The position numbers and the translations under genes were made by a program. 64,000 nt of DNA from the NCBI RefSeq assembly GCF_026130605.1, contig NZ_JANFAU010000003.1, positions 124,001 through 188,000 of the forward strand, in the 5' to 3' direction. Shown in pieces: positions 49,963 to 58,360 of this stretch. Origin of the DNA: Sphingomonas lycopersici. GTDB lineage: Bacteria > Pseudomonadota > Alphaproteobacteria > Sphingomonadales > Sphingomonadaceae. Position 1 is the stretch's first letter; every line of letters begins with the position of its first letter. Under the pieces are notes generated by a model. It searched no databases and was not told where the DNA came from. It was given only the letters and a program-made list of their open reading frames with translations.

Positions 49963-52515
49963 GTGATCCGATCCACGTCCAGCCTGTTCGCGCTCGCCAG
50001 CGCGCTTCTGTTCGCCAATGCGGCGTTCGCCCAGACCGCCGAGGCGCCAGCGGAAACGGCCGTGGCCGACGACAGTTCGACGATCGTCATCACCGCCAAA
50101 TCGACCCGCTCGGCGACCGCGATCCCGCAGGTCGAAATCCAGAAGATCCTGCCCGGCGTCTCGCCGCTGAAGGCGGTCCAGACATTGCCCGGCGTGCTCT
50201 ACATCACCGCCGATCCCTGGGGCTATAACGAGCAGAACGCGCAGATCTTCATCCATGGCTTCGCCGGCAACCAGCTCGGCTATACGATGGACGGGATCCC
50301 GCTCGGCGATCAGAGCTACGGCAATTACAACGGCCTCTCGCCGCAGCGCGCGGTGATCTCGGAAAATGTCGGCCGCGTCGTCGTGGCGACCGGGGCGGGC
50401 GATCTTGCCACCGCGTCGAACAGCAACCTCGGCGGCACGGTCGAAACCTTCTCGTCGAACCCGCTCCAGAAGATGGGCGTGCAGGCCGCACAGACCATCG
50501 GCAGCTACAGCACCTCGCGCACCTTCATCCGGCTCGACAGCGGCGCGTTCGGCGCGGACGGCAGCAATTCGGCCTATATCTCGGCGGCGCGCCAGCATGC
50601 CCGGGCGTGGGATTTCAACGGCAATCAAGGCGGTTATCAGGCGAACGCCAAGTTCGTCCACGACGGCAAGATCGGCAAGCTGACATTCTTCTTCGACTAT
50701 AATGACATGACGCAGCCGAACGAGGATGCGACCGTCTTCTTCAAGCCGTCGGCGGGCGGCACAGCGACACCGACGCAGCTCTATACGCCCTATACCAAGC
50801 CATTCTTCTACCCCGATTTCGGTACCTATCGCACCGCCTATCTCAGCCCGCTCGGCAATTCGCCGGCGACCGAGGGAAGCAATTACCGCAATTATTACTC
50901 CGATGCGCAGCGGACCGATTATCTCGGCTACATCCGCTACGACGCGCATCTATCGGATCGCGTGACGCTGTCGACCACCGGCTATTATCACCACAATGAC
51001 GGTGCCGGCGTTGTCGCCGGTCCGCTCGGCCAGTCGATCACCACCGCCCAGCCCTATCTCGATCCCAATTACGCCAGCCTGCCGACCAATTGCCGGTTCG
51101 GCGGCAACGCCAACGGCGTCCGCCCCGCTGCCTGCACCGCGCTGACCAACGCGCAGGCGGCAGCGGCCGGCGCGGCGCTGGTTGCGGCGACCGGCGGGTC
51201 GGGGCTGATCACCCGCACCACCGAATATCGCATCGATCGCGGCGGGGTGATTGCCGCGCTCAACGCCGAAATCGGCGACCACAAGATCGAGCTCGGCGGC
51301 TGGTTCGAACATAACAGCACGACGCAATGGCGCCGCTGGTACGGCGTCGACGTCAACAATCCCGCGTCGAGCACGCCCTATATCCGCCCGCTCGATGCGG
51401 CCGCGCCGCTGTTCACCCAATATCAGGGCGAGGCGCGGATCAACCAGCTCCAGCTCCATATCCAGGATAGCTGGCAGGCGACCGACAAGTTGCTGGTCCA
51501 GGCCGGTTTCAAGACGAGCGCGCAATGGGCCAACGGCTGGTTCCCGGTCCAGCCCAGGGCGGGGTCGCTCTCGGGCCTTGCGGGCGGGTTGCCGCAGGGG
51601 CGGATCAACACCTTGCGCTGGTTCCTGCCGGCGTTCGGCGCGACCTATGACATCAACGGCCACGAGCAGGTCTATTTCAACGTCCAGAAGAATCTGCGCC
51701 AGTATCAGGCGTATCTGGCGGGCGGCGGCGGGCCGTGGTTCACCGGCAGCCAGGCGGCGTTCGACGCCTTCGCGCAACAGGGCAAGCCTGAGAGCAGCTG
51801 GACCTATGAGGGCGGCCTGCGCTCGCGCCGCAATTTCGGCAACGACATCGGGCTCGAGGCGCAGATCAATTACTATCACGTCGTGTTCAACAACCGGCTG
51901 CTGGCGATTTCGACCAACCCGGGCGGGATCGCGGGCAGCGGCATCACCGGCGGCACCTCGATCCTCGTCAACGTCGGCGACGTGAAGACCGACGGCGTCG
52001 ACGCGGCCTTCACGCTGCGCTTCGGCCGCACCTTCTCGCTCTACAATGCGACTTCGTACAATCTCTCCAAATATCAAAGCGATTACACCTCGGCCGCGAC
52101 CGGGATCGGCGCCGCGACCGGGTCGTGCATCGGCGGCTATCTCGTGACCAACGGCGTCGTCCCGACCTGCGGCAAGCAATTGCCCGGGACGCCCAAATGG
52201 ATGAACAAGACCGTCGCGACGCTCTCCGGCGGCCCGTTCGAGCTGCAGGTGATCGGCGATTTCGTCGGCCGCCGCTTCGCGACGTTCACCAACGACGCCA
52301 GCGTGCCCTCCTATTTCCTGACCTCGCTGCGTCTCGCCGCCAAGGTGCCGGATAACGTCCTGCCGCTGCGCAAGGCGGAGATCGCGCTCAACGTCACCAA
52401 CCTGACCGATAAGAAGGGCGTATCGAGCCTATCGATCGGGTCGGCGACCAACAGCTATTCGGCCTATCCGATCGCGCCGCGCCAGTGGTTCCTGACCCTG
52501 TCCGCCGCTTATTGA
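49963..52515 (+). CDS. TonB-dependent outer-membrane receptor
   Basis: An 850-residue receptor. GTG start at 49963, chosen because AAAGGGA precedes it and it gives a proper signal peptide (FALASALLFANAAFA). The plug follows: STIVITAKSTRSATAIPQVE, then IHGFAGNQLGYTMDGIPLGD and SNLGGTVETFSSNP; the barrel ends in the aromatic C-terminus RQWFLTLSAAY. Ligand unknown. An iron-dependent alcohol dehydrogenase and a prolyl aminopeptidase follow on the same strand, and may handle what it imports. Confidence 0.92.
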   Translation: MIRSTSSLFALASALLFANAAFAQTAEAPAETAVADDSSTIVITAKSTRSATAIPQVEIQKILPGVSPLKAVQTLPGVLYITADPWGYNEQNAQIFIHGFAGNQLGYTMDGIPLGDQSYGNYNGLSPQRAVISENVGRVVVATGAGDLATASNSNLGGTVETFSSNPLQKMGVQAAQTIGSYSTSRTFIRLDSGAFGADGSNSAYISAARQHARAWDFNGNQGGYQANAKFVHDGKIGKLTFFFDYNDMTQPNEDATVFFKPSAGGTATPTQLYTPYTKPFFYPDFGTYRTAYLSPLGNSPATEGSNYRNYYSDAQRTDYLGYIRYDAHLSDRVTLSTTGYYHHNDGAGVVAGPLGQSITTAQPYLDPNYASLPTNCRFGGNANGVRPAACTALTNAQAAAAGAALVAATGGSGLITRTTEYRIDRGGVIAALNAEIGDHKIELGGWFEHNSTTQWRRWYGVDVNNPASSTPYIRPLDAAAPLFTQYQGEARINQLQLHIQDSWQATDKLLVQAGFKTSAQWANGWFPVQPRAGSLSGLAGGLPQGRINTLRWFLPAFGATYDINGHEQVYFNVQKNLRQYQAYLAGGGGPWFTGSQAAFDAFAQQGKPESSWTYEGGLRSRRNFGNDIGLEAQINYYHVVFNNRLLAISTNPGGIAGSGITGGTSILVNVGDVKTDGVDAAFTLRFGRTFSLYNATSYNLSKYQSDYTSAATGIGAATGSCIGGYLVTNGVVPTCGKQLPGTPKWMNKTVATLSGGPFELQVIGDFVGRRFATFTNDASVPSYFLTSLRLAAKVPDNVLPLRKAEIALNVTNLTDKKGVSSLSIGSATNSYSAYPIAPRQWFLTLSAAY

Positions 52516-52599
52516 TCGGACGCATGGTCGCGCCATTTGCGATCGGCGCTCACCGGGCTACATGCTCCCGCAACGTGAAAAGCACGCGCGGGAGGAAGG

Positions 52600-53778
52600 A
52601 TGACACCGATCGTCGCATTGCCGAGGATCCTGCGCATCGGCGCGGGATCGTCGGGCGAATTACCCGCCGTGCTCGGTTCGCTCGGCCTGTCGAGGCCGCT
52701 GATCGTCACCGACCGGTTCCTGTTCGATAACGGTTTCGTCGCGCCGCTCGTCGCGGGGCTGGCCGCTGCGGGGATCGCGGCGCGGGTCTTCGCCGATACC
52801 GTGCCGGAGCCGACCGCGGCGTCGATCGAGCTGGCGCGGTCCTTTCTCGCGCAGGGCGATCACGATTGCGTCGTCGGGTTCGGCGGCGGCAGTCCGATCG
52901 ACAGCGCCAAGGCGATCGCGGTCCTCGCGGTGCACGGCGGGGTCTCGCGCGATTATATGGTGCCGCATGTCCAGGACGCGCCGGGGCTGCCGATCGTCGC
53001 GATCCCGACCACCGCCGGGACCGGATCCGAGGCGACCCGTTTCACGATCATCACCGACGAGGCGAGCGACGAGAAGATGCTGTGCGCGGGGCTCGCCTAT
53101 CTCCCGCTCGCCGCGCTGGTCGACCCCGATCTCACGCTCAGCATGCCCGCGCGGCTCACCGCGGACACCGGGATCGACGCGCTGACCCATGCGATCGAAG
53201 CCTATGTCTCGCGCCGCGCCAATCCTTTCTCGGATCTGTTCGCGGAAAAGGCGATGGCGCTGCTCGCGCCCAATCTGCGCCGCGTCTGCGCCGCCCCCGA
53301 CGACCGCGCCGCGCGCGACGCGATGATGCGCGGCGCGACCTATGCCGGGATCGCTTTCTCCAACGCCAGCGTCGCGCTGGTCCACGGGATGAGCCGGCCG
53401 ATCGGGGCGCATTTCCACGTCCCCCACGGGCTGTCGAACGCGATGCTTCTGCCGGCCGTCACCGCTTTCTCGGCCCCGCATGCGCTCGACCGCTACGCCG
53501 ATTGCGCGCGCTTCATGCAGATCGCGCCACCGGGCGAAGGCGATCAGGCGGCGGTCGCGCGGCTGATCGGGGAGCTGGAGGCGCTCAACCGTGACCTCGC
53601 CGTCCCGACCCCGGCGGCCTATGGGATCGATCGCGCGCGCTGGGATACGCTGCTGCCGCTGATGGCCGAACAGGCGCTTGCCTCAGGGTCCCCCGGCAAC
53701 AATCCGGTCACCCCGTCGGCGGAAGAGATTCAAGGCATTTATCGCCAAATCTGGGTAGGACGCGCGATAGAAGCATGA
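52600..53778 (+). CDS. Iron-containing alcohol dehydrogenase
   Basis: A 392-residue group III dehydrogenase: GGGSPIDSAKAIAVLA (NAD binding), PTTAGTGSEATRFTIITDE, and metal ligands in DALTHAIEAYVS and HGMSRPIGAHFHVPHGLSNA. Oxidises alcohols or reduces aldehydes, with iron (or zinc) as cofactor. GGGAGGAAGG precedes the ATG directly. Lies 84 bp after the TonB receptor. Confidence 0.92.
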   Translation: MTPIVALPRILRIGAGSSGELPAVLGSLGLSRPLIVTDRFLFDNGFVAPLVAGLAAAGIAARVFADTVPEPTAASIELARSFLAQGDHDCVVGFGGGSPIDSAKAIAVLAVHGGVSRDYMVPHVQDAPGLPIVAIPTTAGTGSEATRFTIITDEASDEKMLCAGLAYLPLAALVDPDLTLSMPARLTADTGIDALTHAIEAYVSRRANPFSDLFAEKAMALLAPNLRRVCAAPDDRAARDAMMRGATYAGIAFSNASVALVHGMSRPIGAHFHVPHGLSNAMLLPAVTAFSAPHALDRYADCARFMQIAPPGEGDQAAVARLIGELEALNRDLAVPTPAAYGIDRARWDTLLPLMAEQALASGSPGNNPVTPSAEEIQGIYRQIWVGRAIEA

Positions 53779-53826
53779 CGTCGGCCGGCCGGACCGGCGC
53801 CCCTCGGAACAGCAAGGACAGCGGAC

Positions 53827-54915
53827 ATGGATTTCTCGGCGCTCCAGCGCACCAGCAAGATCGACGACGAATGGCGCTATCCCGCCGCCGAGGCGCGCCG
53901 CACCGGGCTGCTGCAGGTCGATCGCGATCCCGATCACAAGCTCTACTGGGAAGAATATGGCAATCCGGCCGGCGAGCCGGTGATGTTCCTTCACGGCGGC
54001 CCCGGCGGCGCCTGCGCCCCCGTCATGGCGCGCTTCTTCGATCCCGAGCGCTATCGCGTCATCCTGTTCGACCAGCGCGGCTGCGGCAAGAGCGAGCCCA
54101 CCGTCGCCTCGGCCGGCCCCGCGGTGGCGCTGACCAACAACACCACCGCGCATCTCGTCGAGGATATCAACCGGCTGCGCGACGCGCTCGGCATCACCGG
54201 CAAGATGCACGTTTTCGGCGGCAGCTGGGGCAGCACGCTGGCGATGGCCTATGCGATCGCGTATCCGCAGCATTGCGCCACGCTGATCCTGCGCGGGATC
54301 TTCCTCGGCGCGCCGGAAGACCTCCACTTCATGTATCAGGGCAATGCCGCGACCTTTGCCGGGGACCCGTTCGGGCTCACCGCACCGGGCGCCTATGTCA
54401 GCTACCCCGAGGCATGGGCGGCGTTCCTCGCCCCGATCGCGCCGGCCGACCGCGGCGACGTGATGAAGGCCTATAAGGCGATCTTCGACATGGCGCCGAA
54501 AAATGACGACGAGCGCCGGCACCAGCTCGCCGCGGCGCTCGCCTGGTCGGTGTGGGAAGGCACGATCTCCAACGCGATCCCCGATACCGAAGACGAGGGC
54601 AAGTTCGGCGAGGAGACCTTCGCCCTGTGCTTCGCGCAGATCGAGGCGCATTTCTTCGCCAACGCCTTGTTCCTGCCCCCCGATCACATCATCCGCCATG
54701 CCGCGACGCTGGCGACGATCCCGACGCATATCGTTCACGGACGCTTCGATCTGGTCTGCCCGCTGACCCAGGCATCGCGGCTGGTCGCCGCGCTGCGCGA
54801 CGCGGGAGCGGCGCCGGCGAGCTATGTCGTCACCAACGCCGGACATAGCGCGATGGAACGCGAAAATGCGCTGGCGCTGACCGCGATCATGGACGGCCTG
54901 CCGCCGCTGCGATAA
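53827..54915 (+). CDS. pip: Prolyl aminopeptidase (proline iminopeptidase)
   Basis: A 362-residue alpha/beta-hydrolase: HGGPGGACAP (oxyanion region), DQRGCGKSEPT, nucleophile GGSWGSTLAMAYA, late Asp in VHGRFDLVCP and His in NAGHSAME. These are the S33-family prolyl aminopeptidase markers. It removes N-terminal proline from peptides. About 50 residues longer than the shortest members, with an N-terminal lead-in. Starts 48 bp after the alcohol dehydrogenase. Confidence 0.88.
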   Translation: MDFSALQRTSKIDDEWRYPAAEARRTGLLQVDRDPDHKLYWEEYGNPAGEPVMFLHGGPGGACAPVMARFFDPERYRVILFDQRGCGKSEPTVASAGPAVALTNNTTAHLVEDINRLRDALGITGKMHVFGGSWGSTLAMAYAIAYPQHCATLILRGIFLGAPEDLHFMYQGNAATFAGDPFGLTAPGAYVSYPEAWAAFLAPIAPADRGDVMKAYKAIFDMAPKNDDERRHQLAAALAWSVWEGTISNAIPDTEDEGKFGEETFALCFAQIEAHFFANALFLPPDHIIRHAATLATIPTHIVHGRFDLVCPLTQASRLVAALRDAGAAPASYVVTNAGHSAMERENALALTAIMDGLPPLR

Positions 54916-54931
54916 AACCGTTCGCGTTTCG

Positions 54932-54980
54932 AGCTGTATGTATCCAGCATTAAGCGCCATAATGCTGGATACATACAGCT
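54932..54980. repeat. Perfect 21-bp inverted repeat upstream of hipBA
   Basis: Arms 54932-54952 (AGCTGTATGTATCCAGCATT then A) and 54960-54980 are exact complements around a 7-nt centre AGCGCCA. Each arm contains TATCC/GGATA, the half-site known for the Escherichia coli HipB operator, here 21 bp apart instead of 8. CGTTTG-A-CAAACG follows at 54984-54996. Most likely the HipB autoregulatory operator; a terminator for pip is a possible second role. Confidence 0.75.
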
Positions 54981-55062
54981 TCTCGTTTGACAAACGCTGA
55001 CGAAACGGCTAGCGCCGCTTGCATCGCGCATTAACGCGATTAACGATGGATGGGTCCCGCAA

Positions 55063-55401
55063 ATGCCCGCGTCGAAGAAGCGAAGCTACGCCCGTTACAC
55101 GATCGCCGCGGTTCAGCTGCTCGGCGCGCTGGTCGAAGCCGAGCGCAAGTCGCGGCGGATCACCGCGAAAGAACTGGCGGACCGGCTCGGGGTCGATCGG
55201 GGAACGTTGCAGCGGCTCGAAAGCGGCGATCCCAAGGTCGAAGTGGGGCTCGCGTTCGAAGCCTGTGCGCTGCTCAACATCCCGCTGTTCGACGAGGATG
55301 CGCAGGGCGTCACGATGCGACTCGACGAAACCAACAAGCGCCTCGCGCTGCTCCCCAGCCGCGTCCGCCCACACCAGCTGAGCGTCAGCGATGACTTCTG
55401 A
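55063..55401 (+). CDS. hipB: HipB-like antitoxin/repressor
   Basis: A 112-residue DNA-binding antitoxin with an Xre helix-turn-helix (ITAKELADRLGVDRGTLQRLESGDPKVEVG) and a C-terminal tail. It overlaps hipA by 11 bp, the usual coupling. Expected to neutralise HipA and to bind the inverted repeat 83 bp upstream to repress the pair. Confidence 0.88.
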   Translation: MPASKKRSYARYTIAAVQLLGALVEAERKSRRITAKELADRLGVDRGTLQRLESGDPKVEVGLAFEACALLNIPLFDEDAQGVTMRLDETNKRLALLPSRVRPHQLSVSDDF

Positions 55402-56701
55402 GCTCCCCGCGCCGCGCGAGGCCTTCGTCTGGACCTGGCTGCCCGGCGCGACCACCCCGGTCGTCGCCGGGCGGCTGGTGCAGGACGGCGAACGTATCCA
55501 GTTCGTCTACGGCCGCTCCTATCGCGAGCGCGACAATGCGATCCCGCTTTACCTGCCCGAACTGCCGCTCGAACCCGGCCCGATCGCGCCGCCCGGCAAT
55601 CTGTCGATGGCGAGCGCGATCCGCGACAGCGCGCCCGATGCCTGGGGCCGGCGGGTGATCCTCAACAAGACCTTCGGGGTGAAGGGCGAGGCGCTCGAAG
55701 GGCTCGAACTCGACGAACTCGTCTTCCTGCTCGAATCCGGATCGGACCGGATCGGCGCGCTCGATTTCCAGACCTCGGCGACCGATTATGTCCCGCGCGG
55801 CGGCGGGCATGCGAGCCTGGAGGAATTGCTCGCCTCCGCCGAGCGGGTCGAGAAGAATCTGCCGCTCACCTTCGAACTCGATCAGGCGCTGCATCACGGC
55901 AGCTCGATCGGCGGCGCCCGGCCGAAGGCGCTGATCGTCGACGGCAAGCGCAAATATGTCGCCAAATTCTCGAGCGGGAACGACACTTATGCGGTCGTGA
56001 AGGGCGAATATATCGCGATGCGGCTGGCCGAGCTGGCGGGGCTTTCGGTCGCCCCGGTGCGGTTGGCGCATGCCGCGGGCAAAGACGTGCTGCTGGTAGA
56101 GCGCTTCGATCGCGTGCCGCTGGGCAATGCGTGGCGCCGCAAGGCAATGGTGTCGGCGCTCACCATGCTCGAGCTGGACGAGATGCAGGCGCGTTACGCA
56201 AGCTATCAGGATCTCGCCGAAATCATCCGTTTCCGCTTCATTGACCCCAATGCCACCTTGCGCGAATTGTTCGGGCGGCTGGTGCTCAATATCCTCGTCG
56301 GCAATGTCGACGATCATGCGCGCAATCACGCCGCCTTCTGGGACGGCACGCGGCTCAGCCTGACCCCGGCCTATGACATTTGCCCGCAGGCGCGCGCGGG
56401 CGAGGAGGCGAGCCAGGCGATGCTGATCATCGACCAGCAGCGATCGAGCCAGATCGCCACCTGCCTCGCCGCGGCGGGCGATTTCCATCTTTCGCAGGAT
56501 CAGGCGATCGCGATCGTCGGGCACCAGCTCGAAACGATCGCCGCGCATTGGCACCCCTTGTGCGACGAGGCCGGTCTGGGGCCGGTCGACCGGTCGCTGT
56601 TCTGGGGCCGCCAGTTCCTCAACCCGTTCGCCTTTTACGGCCTCGACGGCGCGGCGGCGCACCTCGCCGCGCGCGCGACCCAGATCCGCGCCGCGGGATA
56701 G
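55391..56701 (+). CDS. hipA: HipA-like serine/threonine kinase toxin
   Basis: A 436-residue HipA-fold kinase: GSSIGGARPKALI (170-182, P-loop-like), VAKFSSG with Lys192, catalytic NVDDHARNH (Asp307 as the likely base) and the metal-binding AYDICP (Asp329). E. coli HipA phosphorylates glutamyl-tRNA synthetase and induces dormancy; targets vary among homologues. All catalytic residues are present, so it should be active. The next genes are separated by about 140 bp. Confidence 0.93.
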   Translation: MTSELPAPREAFVWTWLPGATTPVVAGRLVQDGERIQFVYGRSYRERDNAIPLYLPELPLEPGPIAPPGNLSMASAIRDSAPDAWGRRVILNKTFGVKGEALEGLELDELVFLLESGSDRIGALDFQTSATDYVPRGGGHASLEELLASAERVEKNLPLTFELDQALHHGSSIGGARPKALIVDGKRKYVAKFSSGNDTYAVVKGEYIAMRLAELAGLSVAPVRLAHAAGKDVLLVERFDRVPLGNAWRRKAMVSALTMLELDEMQARYASYQDLAEIIRFRFIDPNATLRELFGRLVLNILVGNVDDHARNHAAFWDGTRLSLTPAYDICPQARAGEEASQAMLIIDQQRSSQIATCLAAAGDFHLSQDQAIAIVGHQLETIAAHWHPLCDEAGLGPVDRSLFWGRQFLNPFAFYGLDGAAAHLAARATQIRAAG

Positions 56702-56774
56702 TCTGGAAAGAAGTCGGAAGCATCGCTCGATCGGAAGACGCAATCCGGCCTGGGTCCGTCAAGCTTTCGGACAG

Positions 56775-56800
56775 GGAACTTCTTCGTATTTCAAGTTGTT
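56775..56800 (+). promoter_or_regulatory. EcfG-like general-stress promoter
   Basis: GGAAC (56775-56779), 17 bp, TGTT (56797-56800), matching the alphaproteobacterial EcfG consensus GGAAC-N16-17-CGTT except one base. It stands about 45 bp before two small membrane-protein genes, a typical EcfG target type. Confidence 0.5.
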
Positions 56801-56845
56801 GTAACCAGCACCATCAACCCAGGGAGGGGTATGGGAGAAAATGTC

Positions 56846-56923
56846 ATGGGAAAGGGCATTTTGCTGTGGCTGCTCGGCATCCCGCTGCCGATCATCCTGA
56901 TTCTCTTGCTGGTCTGGCATTGA
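56846..56923 (+). CDS. Tiny membrane protein (25 aa)
   Basis: A 25-residue hydrophobic peptide, MGKGILLWLLGIPLPIILIL-LLVWH, one membrane helix with an IPLP turn. An in-frame ATG at 56831 would give 30 residues; the shorter start has GGGAG at 8 bp. Peptides of this form are widespread in proteobacteria and unstudied. Two bp separate it from the next gene, so they share an mRNA. Confidence 0.7.
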   Translation: MGKGILLWLLGIPLPIILILLLVWH

Positions 56924-56925
56924 TC

Positions 56926-57513
56926 ATGACCGGCGAAATCTACGGCACGGTCGATCCCGTGCTCTATCCCAACGGCGCTTCGACACCCGCTGCGGGTGCG
57001 GCATTATCCTGGTCCGCGGTGACCGCCGGTACGATCGGCGCGATCGCGCTCAGCCTTACCTTGCTGATGCTGGGGTCGGCGTTCGGGCTGGCGACGGTGT
57101 CGCCGTGGCCCGGCGTCGGCGCCAAGCCCGAGACGTTTACGATCGGCGCGGGAATCTGGCTGGTCGTGACGCAATGGCTGTCCGCCGCGCTCGGCGGGTA
57201 TCTCGCCGGGCGGCTGCGCGTGCGGTGGCACGGGCTCCACGGCGACGAGGTCTTCTTCCGCGATACCGCGCACGGCTTCGTCACCTGGGCGACCGCGACG
57301 GTGGTGGTGGCGGTCGTCGCGGTCGGCGCGACCGCGCTCGCCAGCCTCGCACCGGCGCCGGCCGATGTTCCGACGAGCAAGGAAGCGATCGATGCGGCGC
57401 GCAAGGTCGCCGCTACCTTCGCCGCCTTCACCGGCCTGTCGCTCGTCATCGGCGCTTTCATCGCCAGCGTTGCCGGGGTGATCGGCGGTCGCCTGCGCGA
57501 TATGCACCCTTAA
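56926..57513 (+). CDS. Uncharacterised inner-membrane protein
   Basis: A 195-residue protein with four transmembrane segments (about 32-56, 72-90, 115-137, 165-187) and no recognised motif beyond LMLGSAFGLATVSPWPG and AALGGYLAGRLRVRWHGLHG. Start taken at the ATG right after the tiny membrane protein. The pair behind an EcfG-like promoter suggests an envelope stress role (inference). Confidence 0.75.
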   Translation: MTGEIYGTVDPVLYPNGASTPAAGAALSWSAVTAGTIGAIALSLTLLMLGSAFGLATVSPWPGVGAKPETFTIGAGIWLVVTQWLSAALGGYLAGRLRVRWHGLHGDEVFFRDTAHGFVTWATATVVVAVVAVGATALASLAPAPADVPTSKEAIDAARKVAATFAAFTGLSLVIGAFIASVAGVIGGRLRDMHP

Positions 57514-57523
57514 TGGGCCGTTG

Positions 57524-57551
57524 CCGCGGCGGCAGGAACCGGCCGCCGCGG
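57524..57551. terminator. Bidirectional hairpin terminator
   Basis: CCGCGGCGGC - 8 nt - GCCGCCGCGG, a perfect 10-bp stem between the convergent membrane-protein and SDR genes. Confidence 0.7.
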
Positions 57552-57567
57552 TAGCGTGCATCGTCGT

Positions 57568-58326
57568 TCAGAACCCCGCGGCGCGCTTCATCAGGTCGCG
57601 CCGCTGCTCCCATTCGGTCGCGTCAAAGGCTTGCGCGGACCCGGCATCGGCCTCGGTCACGAACCAATGCACCTTGCGCCCCTCGACCGCGGCGAACACG
57701 GTTTCGGCGACCTGCGACGGCTTGACGTTGACCCCGACGATCTCGACCGACTTGGCCTGACGCTCGGCGGCGATGACCATCGGCGTCGCGACATAGCCGA
57801 CCATCACGTCGCATACCCAGATGCCGTCGCGCTCCAGCTCGATATTGAGCCCCTCGGTCAGCCCGCGCACCGCGAACTTGCTCGCCGAATAGACCGCCTC
57901 CTCGGGCACGCCATAGACCGCCGACGCCGACGACATGGTCACGATCCGCGCATCGGGCGCGCGGCGCAGATAGGGCAAGGCGGCGTGGATGCCGTTGATC
58001 ACCCCTTTCACATTGACGTCGACCAGCGCGTGCAATCGATCGAGCGGAGTATCGGCGAAATCGCGCATCTCGAGGATGCCGGCGCAATTGAACAGCACGC
58101 CCAGTGCATCCTGTCCGCAGAATTCGGCCAGCGCGGCAGCAAGCGCACCGGCATCGCGCACATCGGCGACGTGCGACGATGCGGCAACGCCGACCTCGGC
58201 CTCGACCGACGCCAGCGCCGCGGCATCGCGATCGCAGAGCCCGAGGCGCCATCCGGCGCCGGCGAAGCGATGCGCGGTCTCGCGCCCGATCCCCGAGGCC
58301 GCGCCGGTGATGAAGATGCTCCGCAT
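57568..58326 (-). CDS. Short-chain dehydrogenase/reductase
   Basis: A 252-residue classical SDR: ITGAASGIGRETAHRFAGAG (cofactor), LFNCAGILEMRD, Ser-Tyr-Lys in MSSASAVYGVPEEAVYSASK. Substrate unknown. 34 bp downstream of the amidohydrolase stop on the same strand, so possibly the last gene of that operon. Confidence 0.92.
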   Translation of the reverse strand: MRSIFITGAASGIGRETAHRFAGAGWRLGLCDRDAAALASVEAEVGVAASSHVADVRDAGALAAALAEFCGQDALGVLFNCAGILEMRDFADTPLDRLHALVDVNVKGVINGIHAALPYLRRAPDARIVTMSSASAVYGVPEEAVYSASKFAVRGLTEGLNIELERDGIWVCDVMVGYVATPMVIAAERQAKSVEIVGVNVKPSQVAETVFAAVEGRKVHWFVTEADAGSAQAFDATEWEQRRDLMKRAAGF

Positions 58327-58360
58327 ATCCGCTCCTCGCCCTGTTCGAGGGCGAGCATGC

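Noticed and set aside
54932..54980. The hipBA inverted repeat as a simple terminator of pip
   Set aside because: The arms are AT-balanced, no T-run follows, and they carry HipB half-site sequences; operator is the better reading, though a dual role is possible.
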